A stretch of DNA of 6,823 nt from an uncultured Oscillospiraceae bacterium (GTDB lineage Bacteria; Bacillota; Clostridia; Oscillospirales; Oscillospiraceae). The notes beneath the pieces were generated by a model. The model did not search any database, was not told where the DNA came from, and saw only the letters and a program-made list of their open reading frames with translations. Location of the stretch: NCBI GenBank assembly GCA_934668605.1, contig CAKUNY010000108.1, positions 1-6,823 on the forward strand, read 5' to 3'. A program made the position numbers and the translations under genes. This document shows positions 1 through 6,823 of this stretch, piece by piece; position 1 is the first letter of the stretch; the number at the start of each line of letters is the position of its first letter.

Positions 1-174
1 AAGGAGAAGGAAAACTGCCTCAAGCAGATCGCGATGTTTGAAAGCAAGCTCTCGAACGAAGCGTTCGTCTCGAGAGCGCCCGAGAAGGTCGTCAACGACC
101 AGAAGGAGAAGCTCGCCAAGAATCAGGCGCTTCTGGCGCAGCTGATCGAAAGCGAAAAGCGGCTGAAAAAGTAA
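1..174 (+). CDS. valS: Valyl-tRNA synthetase, C-terminal end (partial)
   Basis: This is the last 57 codons of a gene that enters from the left edge in frame 1 and stops at TAA 172-174. The peptide is lysine- and glutamate-rich and contains LSNEAFVSRAPEKVV followed by a stretch rich in Lys, Gln and Leu. That is the typical signature of the C-terminal coiled-coil arm of bacterial ValS, where the block 'L.N..F..kAP..VV..E..kl' is conserved. In the family this arm contacts the tRNA elbow and helps load valine onto tRNA-Val in the cytoplasm; the catalytic and anticodon-binding parts lie outside the window. A strong terminator follows 45 bases downstream, so valS probably ends its own transcription unit. 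The assignment rests on a short but distinctive segment. Confidence 0.9.
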   Translation, partial: KEKENCLKQIAMFESKLSNEAFVSRAPEKVVNDQKEKLAKNQALLAQLIESEKRLKK

Positions 175-187
175 GAGCCCACCTTCG

Positions 188-196
188 TTCGACCAA
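188..196 (-). promoter_or_regulatory. Spo0A-box-like site upstream of spoIIAA
   Basis: Read on the minus strand this is TTGGTCGAA, eight of nine matches to the commonly quoted 0A box TTTGTCGAA. It lies 19 bases upstream of the TATAAT at 216-221, which places it near -40 to -32 of the implied start. Spo0A is the known activator of spoIIA in Bacillus, so the position makes sense. There is only one copy, and a nine-base match with one error is weak evidence. Confidence 0.3.
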
Positions 197-215
197 AGCC
201 GCACGAGAAAAACCG

Positions 216-221
216 TATAAT
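216..221 (+). promoter_or_regulatory. Possible -10 element (TATAAT) for the spoIIA operon
   Basis: A perfect TATAAT lies 55 bases before the spoIIAA start and overlaps the first bases of the valS terminator hairpin. A transcript starting about 7 bases downstream (near 228) would lack most of the 5' arm, so it would not be stopped by that terminator. I see no -35 hexamer at 16-18 bases and no extended -10 TGn. I also see no sigma-H -10 (GAAT) upstream of the gene. A Spo0A-box-like sequence sits at 188-196. It may therefore be an activator-dependent promoter or a chance match. Confidence 0.4.
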
Positions 222-258
222 GGACACGCATGGAACATCCGTGCGTGTCCATTTTTTT
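219..258 (+). terminator. Intrinsic terminator after valS
   Basis: TGGACACGCA (221-230) pairs perfectly with TGCGTGTCCA (242-251). Pairing continues inward through T231-G241 (wobble), G232-C240, G233-C239 and A234-T238, leaving an ACA triloop. It continues outward through A220-T252 and A219-T253. Seven T residues follow at 252-258. This is a textbook Rho-independent terminator reading rightward. The other strand has no matching T-run, so it should work in one direction only. It separates valS from the spoIIA operon. Confidence 0.93.
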
Positions 259-275
259 GATCTGGAGTGATGCAA

Positions 276-605
276 ATGAATATGACAAGCTTTTTGCAGG
301 ATAAACGGCTGACCATCGCCCTCAAGGGAGATATCGATCATCACAGCGCAAAGGATACGATGCGCATCATCGGAAACAAGATCGATATCTATCTTCCGAT
401 GGTCTGCGTGCTGGATTTTCGCGACGTGACGTTCATGGACTCAAGCGGCATCGCGATCGTAATTCACGCCATCCGGCGCATGCGGGAACTCAGAGGCGTG
501 GTGCGGGTGGAAAATGTGCCGCCGCAGCCGATGAAGGTATTGAAGGCCTCCGGAATGGAGCGCATTGTGGTCATTGAAGAAAGGAGCATGGCGCATGAAG
601 TGTGA
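276..605 (+). CDS. spoIIAA: Anti-anti-sigma factor SpoIIAA
   Basis: A 109-residue STAS-domain protein. In Bacillus, SpoIIAA releases sigma-F by binding the anti-sigma factor SpoIIAB; it is inactivated by SpoIIAB phosphorylation and reactivated by the phosphatase SpoIIE. Visible marks are GDIDHHSA (residues 18-25), matching the family GELDHHTA, and FMDSSG (53-58). S56 aligns with the phosphorylated Ser58 of B. subtilis. I chose ATG 276 because GGAG at 264-267 is 8 bases upstream and the N-terminus then aligns well with known proteins. In-frame alternatives are GTG 267, ATG 270 and ATG 282. The gene overlaps spoIIAB by 11 bases, which suggests translational coupling and matched amounts of the two proteins. 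Family length is about 110-117 residues, so it is full length. Gene order confirms the assignment. Confidence 0.95.
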   Translation: MNMTSFLQDKRLTIALKGDIDHHSAKDTMRIIGNKIDIYLPMVCVLDFRDVTFMDSSGIAIVIHAIRRMRELRGVVRVENVPPQPMKVLKASGMERIVVIEERSMAHEV

Positions 606-1035
606 AAACCAGATGGAGCTGACGTTTCCGAGCCAGTCGAGAAACGAAGGCTTCGCGAGAGCGGCCGTCGCGGCCTTTGCCGCGCAGCTTGACCCGAATT
701 TAGACGAGCTCGGAGATATCAAAACGGCAGTCTCCGAAGCGGTAACCAACTGCATTGTCCACGCCTACCGCGACACGATCGGCATGATCACGCTCAAGTG
801 CCGGATCCTGCCGGGAAGCGTTCTCGATATCGTCGTAAAAGACAAGGGCTGCGGTATAGCCGACGTGACAAAGGCGCGCACGCCGATGTATTCAACCGGG
901 GGAGACGACCGAAGCGGCATGGGCTTTACGATCATGGAGAGCTTCATGACCGAGCTCAAGGTCACGTCGAGCGTTGGGCGCGGAACGACGGTACATATGA
1001 AGCGCAGGATCGTCCGCCGGGGCGAAAAGGCGTGA
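595..1035 (+). CDS. spoIIAB: Anti-sigma-F factor / serine kinase SpoIIAB
   Basis: A 146-residue GHKL-type ATPase and kinase, the same length as the B. subtilis protein. It holds sigma-F inactive and phosphorylates SpoIIAA. The N box reads ELGDIKTAVSEAVTNCIVHAY (residues 38-58), with E48 and N52 as the expected catalytic base and magnesium ligand. The G1 box is DKGCGI (83-88) and the G2 region RSGMGFTIMESFM (106-118). R22 aligns with B. subtilis Arg20, which contacts both sigma-F and SpoIIAA. The start ATG 595 has AAGGAG at 581-586, 8 bases upstream. It overlaps the end of spoIIAA by 11 bases, and its TGA shares one base with the sigF ATG (TGATG). All key residues are present, so it should be active. 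Confidence 0.97.
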   Translation: MKCENQMELTFPSQSRNEGFARAAVAAFAAQLDPNLDELGDIKTAVSEAVTNCIVHAYRDTIGMITLKCRILPGSVLDIVVKDKGCGIADVTKARTPMYSTGGDDRSGMGFTIMESFMTELKVTSSVGRGTTVHMKRRIVRRGEKA

Positions 1036-1736
1036 TGGACGCGATTTTGGAGCTGATCGAAAAGGCGCAGCAGGGCGACAAAGCGGCGGCAGAGCAGCTC
1101 GTTCTGGAGAACGCGGGGCTCATCTGGTCGATCGCGCGGCGGTATTTTGGCCGGGGCGTGGAGGCGGACGATCTCTATCAGTTGGGAGCGCTCGGCTTTT
1201 TGAAGGCCATTGCGGGCTTTGACACCCAGTACGGCACGCAGTTTTCGACCTACGCCGTTCCAAAAATCGCAGGGGAGATCCGGCGCTTTCTGCGGGACGA
1301 CGGCGCCGTCAAGGTCAGCCGGAGCGTAAAAGAGCGCGCCGGAACGATCAAAAAGGAGCGCCAGCGCCTCATGGCAGAGCTCGGCCGGGAGCCGACGCTG
1401 TCCGAGCTTTCCGACGCACTGGATATCCCGCCCGAGGAGATCGCAAGCGCCGAGATGGCCACCAGCAGCGCAGAATCCATCCAGCGGCAGACAGGAGAGG
1501 AGGGCATTACGCTGGAGGACGTACTGGCCGGCCCCGCGATGGAGGAGGGGATTTTGGAGCGGATGGCGCTTAAACAGGCGCTTTCCAATCTATCCGAGCG
1601 CGAGCAGATGGTCATCTCCCTTCGCTATTTCCACAGCCTGACCCAGCAGAAGGTCGCCTCCATGATCGGCGTCTCACAGGTGCAGGTCAGCCGCATTGAA
1701 AAGAAGGCGCTCGAGCGGCTGCGCACTTTTTTGTAG
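1035..1736 (+). CDS. sigF: RNA polymerase sporulation sigma factor SigF
   Basis: A 233-residue sigma-70 family protein that directs the first forespore-specific transcription after asymmetric division. Region 2 spans about residues 22-92, including DDLYQLGALGFLKAIAGFD (45-63) and FSTYAVPKIAGEIRRFLRDDG (70-90). Region 3 covers about 93-145. Region 4 (178-231) carries the helix-turn-helix TQQKVASMIGVSQVQVSRIE (203-222). The start ATG 1035 overlaps the spoIIAB stop, with a weak AAAGG at 1026-1030, so translation probably depends on coupling to spoIIAB. The open frame extends upstream to 798, but that part lies inside spoIIAB. It is about 20 residues shorter than B. subtilis SigF (255), at both ends. 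Sigma-G is the close alternative, but the position after spoIIAB and the lack of a sigma-G-like N-terminal extension favour SigF. Confidence 0.95.
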   Translation: MDAILELIEKAQQGDKAAAEQLVLENAGLIWSIARRYFGRGVEADDLYQLGALGFLKAIAGFDTQYGTQFSTYAVPKIAGEIRRFLRDDGAVKVSRSVKERAGTIKKERQRLMAELGREPTLSELSDALDIPPEEIASAEMATSSAESIQRQTGEEGITLEDVLAGPAMEEGILERMALKQALSNLSEREQMVISLRYFHSLTQQKVASMIGVSQVQVSRIEKKALERLRTFL

Positions 1737-1751
1737 TGACAAATCGACAAA
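1735..1751 (-). promoter_or_regulatory. Tandem TTTGTC repeat, Spo0A-box-like, inside the pcrA promoter
   Basis: On the minus strand the promoter region reads TTTGTCGAT (1751-1743) then TTTGTCACT (1743-1735), two copies of TTTGTC with an 8-base period. The first copy matches the 0A box TTTGTCGAA at eight of nine positions; the second shares only the TTTGTC core. The sites overlap the -35 and the start of the spacer, where a bound protein would be expected to repress. The element is short and AT-rich, so chance is a real possibility. Confidence 0.3.
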
Positions 1752-1764
1752 TTTATATTAAAAT
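1736..1764 (+). promoter_or_regulatory. Housekeeping (sigma-A type) promoter for pcrA
   Basis: GTGACA at 1736-1741 (five of six to TTGACA) and TAAAAT at 1759-1764 (five of six to TATAAT) are separated by exactly 17 bases in a short AT-rich gap within GC-rich surroundings. The predicted start is near 1771, giving a leader of about 20 bases with AGGTGA at 1782-1787 just before the pcrA ATG. The first base of the -35 is the last base of the sigF stop codon. No terminator separates sigF from this promoter, so spoIIA transcripts may also read into pcrA. Confidence 0.75.
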
Positions 1765-1791
1765 AGCCTCACTACGAAAAAAGGTGAAGCT

Positions 1792-4221
1792 ATGACACGT
1801 GATTTTGAACAGCGATTTTTAAAGGCGCGGCGCGCCGTGATTGCAGGGCGGTTTTCTTCTCTCAACGAGATGCAGCAGCAGGCGGTGCTTACGACCGAAG
1901 GGCCGCTTCTTCTGCTGGCCGGCGCGGGAAGCGGCAAGACGACCGTCCTCATTAACCGCATTGCGAACCTCATCGCCTTCGGCGAGGGTGCGGACTCTCT
2001 TGAGATTCCGGACTACATCACGGAAGACGACGTGGCGTTTCTGGAGCAGTATCTGAGCGCCCCGGAGCCGGAAAACCAGCCGCGGGCGGAAGCCCTTTCC
2101 GCGCTCCATCCGGCCGCGCCGTGGTCGATTCTCGCGATCACGTTTACGAACAAGGCGGCAAATGAATTAAAAGACCGGCTGGGAAAGCTCCTTGGCGAAC
2201 AGGCGATGGACGTGTGGGCAATGACGTTCCACGCGGCCTGCTGCCGGATTTTAAGACGGGACATTGACCGCTTCGAGGGCTATTCCTCGAGCTTTACGAT
2301 CTACGATACCTCCGACTCCGAGCGCGTCATCAAGGACGTTCTGAAAGATCTGAACATGGACGAAAAGACGTTTCCGCCAAGGCTCTGCCTGTCCGTCATC
2401 AGCAAGGCCAAGGACAAGGCGCAGCACGCGGACGAATTTTCGAAGGTCGCAGACCGTGCGGGGGACTACCGCATGGAGAAGATCGCGCAGATCTACGAGG
2501 GCTATCAGAAGCGGCTCCATGACGCAAACGCGCTGGACTTTGACGATATCATTCTCAAGACCGTGGAGCTCCTGGACGCGTTCGAGGACGTGCGGACGTA
2601 TTATCAGCGCAAGTTCCGCTACGTGCTCATCGACGAGTATCAGGACACGAACGAGCTTCAGTACCGGCTGTCGTCTCTTCTTGCGGGCGGATATGAAAAC
2701 ATCTGCGTCGTGGGTGACGACGACCAGTCGATCTACAAATTCCGCGGCGCGACGATCGAGAATATTTTATCCTTTGAAAAGCAGTACCGCGGCGCGAAGG
2801 TCATCCGCCTTGAGCAGAATTACCGCTCGACGCAGTCGATTCTCAATACGGCGAACGCCGTCATTTCCCACAATCAGGGACGCAAGGGAAAGAAGCTCTG
2901 GACGAAAAACGACCCCGGAGACAAGATCACCGTCTATGAAGCGATGAACGAATCGGACGAGGCGAACTACGTCGCGGGGCGGATCTTCTCCATTTCCAAG
3001 GGGCGCAATTTCAAGGATTTTGCGATCTTGTACCGCACGAACGCGCAGTCGAACGCGTTGGAATATGCCTTCAAGCGCAACAGCATTCCCTACCGGATCA
3101 TCGGCGGCACGCGCTTTTTTGACCGCGCGGAAGTAAAAGACATGCTGGCCTACCTGTGTGTGATCAACAACCGCGCGGACGATCTCCGGCTTCTTCGCAT
3201 CATCAACAATCCTCCAAGAGGCATCGGCGCGAAGACCATCGAGATGGCCACCCGGCAGGCGCAGGCGGCGGGCGTTCCGCTCTACAGCGTCATTTCCGAC
3301 CCCTACAGCTATCCGAGTCTGGAAAAAGCGGCGGCGAAGCTGATGACATTCACGGTTCTTATCGAGGACTGCGCCGAGCTTTTAAAGACGCTCAGCCTGC
3401 CGGACTTTTACGAAGAGCTCCTGATCCGCACCGGCTATGTCACGATGTTCGAGGGCAAGGACGACGTGGAGTCCCGGGGAAGGCTCGAAAACGTCCGAGA
3501 GCTCAAATCCAGCATCGTCAGCTACTGCGAAAATACCGACGTTCCGACGCTTGCGGGCTTCTTAGAGGAGATCGCGCTCTATACGGACATTGAGCAGTAT
3601 GACGCCGAGGCCGACGCGGTCGTCATGATGACGATGCACGCGGCGAAGGGACTGGAATTTCCGCATGTATTCCTCGTGGGACTCGAAGAAGGTCTGTTTC
3701 CGGGCAGCCGCTCTCTGGGCGACCCCGAGGAAATGGAGGAAGAGCGCCGGCTCTGCTATGTCGCCATCACGCGCGCCAAGCGCTCGCTCACGATCTGCTA
3801 CGCCCGGCAGCGCATGCTCTACGGCCGGACGACGACAAACATCGCCTCGCGCTTTGTAGATGAGCTTCCGCCCGAATGCATCGAAAAAATCGAGCAGCCG
3901 AAGCCCAAATACGACCAGCCGCGCGACTACGGAAGCTTCGGGCGGGTTTCCATCTACGGAGACTATGAATCCTATTCTCCGCGCCCGGCGGGAAGCGCGC
4001 CGAAACGGGCGTATTCCTCCGTCATTTCGGAGGGAAAGAAGGCTGCGCCAAAGGCGGAGTTTTCCAAGGGCGAGATGGTGCAGCACAAGGCCTTTGGCCG
4101 CGGCATGGTCTTGAGCGTCATTCCGATGGGAGGCGACGCGCTGTTGGAAATTGCCTTTGACAACGTGGGCACCAAGCGCCTCATGGCCAACACGGCAAGC
4201 CAGCACATGACGAAATTGTAA
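1792..4221 (+). CDS. pcrA: ATP-dependent DNA helicase PcrA (UvrD/Rep family, SF1A)
   Basis: An 809-residue 3'-5' DNA helicase of replication and repair. The Q motif is LNEMQQQAV (24-32) and Walker A is AGAGSGKTT (43-51). Motif Ia is AITFTNKAA (115-123), motif II IDEYQDT (280-286) and motif III VGDDDQSIYKFRG (307-319). Motif IV is EQNYRST (341-347), motif V TMHAAKGLEF (614-623) and motif VI EEERRLCYVAITRAK (649-663). A variable linker (about 698-756) leads to a C-terminal Tudor-like fold (757-808), which in Bacillus PcrA binds RNA polymerase. Compared with B. subtilis PcrA there are about 44 extra residues between motifs I and Ia (about 64-107). Motif III has Phe317 where Bacillus has Trp. The start ATG 1792 follows AGGTGA by 4 bases. 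The C-terminal domain and adjacent ligA support PcrA over Rep or UvrD2. Confidence 0.96.
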   Translation: MTRDFEQRFLKARRAVIAGRFSSLNEMQQQAVLTTEGPLLLLAGAGSGKTTVLINRIANLIAFGEGADSLEIPDYITEDDVAFLEQYLSAPEPENQPRAEALSALHPAAPWSILAITFTNKAANELKDRLGKLLGEQAMDVWAMTFHAACCRILRRDIDRFEGYSSSFTIYDTSDSERVIKDVLKDLNMDEKTFPPRLCLSVISKAKDKAQHADEFSKVADRAGDYRMEKIAQIYEGYQKRLHDANALDFDDIILKTVELLDAFEDVRTYYQRKFRYVLIDEYQDTNELQYRLSSLLAGGYENICVVGDDDQSIYKFRGATIENILSFEKQYRGAKVIRLEQNYRSTQSILNTANAVISHNQGRKGKKLWTKNDPGDKITVYEAMNESDEANYVAGRIFSISKGRNFKDFAILYRTNAQSNALEYAFKRNSIPYRIIGGTRFFDRAEVKDMLAYLCVINNRADDLRLLRIINNPPRGIGAKTIEMATRQAQAAGVPLYSVISDPYSYPSLEKAAAKLMTFTVLIEDCAELLKTLSLPDFYEELLIRTGYVTMFEGKDDVESRGRLENVRELKSSIVSYCENTDVPTLAGFLEEIALYTDIEQYDAEADAVVMMTMHAAKGLEFPHVFLVGLEEGLFPGSRSLGDPEEMEEERRLCYVAITRAKRSLTICYARQRMLYGRTTTNIASRFVDELPPECIEKIEQPKPKYDQPRDYGSFGRVSIYGDYESYSPRPAGSAPKRAYSSVISEGKKAAPKAEFSKGEMVQHKAFGRGMVLSVIPMGGDALLEIAFDNVGTKRLMANTASQHMTKL

Positions 4222-4224
4222 CCG

Positions 4225-4253
4225 GCATACGGCCGCCGCTTCCGGCATAGACT
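4225..4253 (+). promoter_or_regulatory. Candidate sigma-E-type sporulation promoter for yunB
   Basis: GCATACG at 4225-4231 fits five of seven positions of the B. subtilis sigma-E -35 (KMATATT). CATAGACT at 4246-4253 fits six of eight of the -10 (CATACAAT), including the key CATA. The spacer is 14 bases, the expected length. Both elements sit in a GGCATA repeat spaced 20 bases apart. The transcript would start near 4259-4262, only 12-15 bases before the yunB ATG. YunB is a sigma-E-dependent gene in B. subtilis, which supports the reading. Sigma-K shares the CATA -10 and is an alternative. Confidence 0.6.
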
Positions 4254-4272
4254 GGTAGCCGGAGGTGGTGGC
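4232..4272 (+). promoter_or_regulatory. RNA hairpin sequestering the yunB ribosome binding site
   Basis: Bases 4232-4246 pair with 4258-4272 in 15 uninterrupted pairs: 11 G-C, one A-U and three G-U (4240-4264, 4238-4266, 4235-4269), around the 11-base loop 4247-4257. The 3' arm contains the Shine-Dalgarno GGAGG (4261-4265) and ends one base before the yunB ATG. There is no T-run after it, so it is not an intrinsic terminator. In mRNA that reads through from pcrA it should block ribosome access to yunB, unless ribosomes ending pcrA at 4221 disturb its base. A transcript starting near 4260 would lack the 5' arm altogether. Confidence 0.7.
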
Positions 4273-4273
4273 G

Positions 4274-6823
<2,550 letters not shown>

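Noticed and set aside
267..275. GTG 267 or ATG 270 as the spoIIAA start
   Set aside because: Both overlap or abut the GGAG ribosome binding site at 264-267, whereas ATG 276 has an 8-base spacing and the expected N-terminus.
264..281. Sigma-H-like pair GGAGT ... GAAT before spoIIAA
   Set aside because: The GAAT at 278-281 is inside the coding sequence and the spacing is too short; a transcript from it would lack the start codon.
798..1034. Upstream extension of the sigF frame
   Set aside because: It lies entirely within spoIIAB and encodes an Arg-rich sequence unlike any sigma factor. Homology to SigF begins at the ATG at 1035.
1707..1732. Possible terminator at the end of sigF (GCGC ... GCGC then six T)
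   Set aside because: The stem is only 4 pairs with a 10-base loop, too weak for an intrinsic terminator; the T-run is simply the last codons of sigF.
4232..4272. Reading the pcrA-yunB hairpin as an intrinsic terminator
   Set aside because: No T-run follows the stem; GCGATGAACC of the yunB start comes directly after it.

Overview
The window reads as chromosomal DNA of an endospore-forming member of the Firmicutes, class Clostridia. The evidence is a complete spoIIA operon (spoIIAA, spoIIAB, sigF), a yunB sporulation gene, and PcrA and NAD-dependent LigA proteins of Gram-positive type. Base composition is moderately GC-rich, which fits an Oscillospiraceae- or Christensenellales-like lineage better than low-GC Clostridium, but this placement is an inference. 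All genes lie on the + strand and are densely packed. No mobile element, tRNA, rRNA or CRISPR array was seen, and no gene-free stretch exceeds about 100 bases.

Layout: positions 1-174 are the 3' end of valS, followed by a strong intrinsic terminator (219-258). Next come spoIIAA (276-605), spoIIAB (595-1035) and sigF (1035-1736), which overlap one another. A 55-base AT-rich gap carries a good housekeeping-type promoter (1736-1764) in front of pcrA (1792-4221). A 52-base gap holds a candidate sigma-E-type promoter and a long hairpin in front of yunB (4274-4897). Sixteen bases later ligA begins (4914) and runs off the window end with about 636 codons present.

How the genes work together: SpoIIAA, SpoIIAB and SigF form the partner-switching module that switches on forespore-specific transcription. 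YunB is a later, mother-cell-stage sporulation protein. PcrA and LigA are housekeeping helicase and ligase for replication and repair, often adjacent in Firmicutes. Here the sporulation gene yunB sits between them, so it should lie in the path of vegetative transcription.

The most interesting structure is at 4225-4276. A 15-pair hairpin buries the whole ribosome binding site of yunB in any read-through mRNA. The 5' arm of that hairpin is almost exactly the 14-base spacer of the candidate sigma-E promoter, whose transcript would start inside the 3' arm and so carry a free ribosome binding site. This suggests a switch that keeps yunB silent on vegetative mRNA and lets it be translated from its own sporulation transcript, as known for the phage T4 lysozyme gene. 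A similar logic may apply before spoIIAA, where a perfect TATAAT overlaps the base of the valS terminator hairpin and a Spo0A-box-like site lies just upstream.
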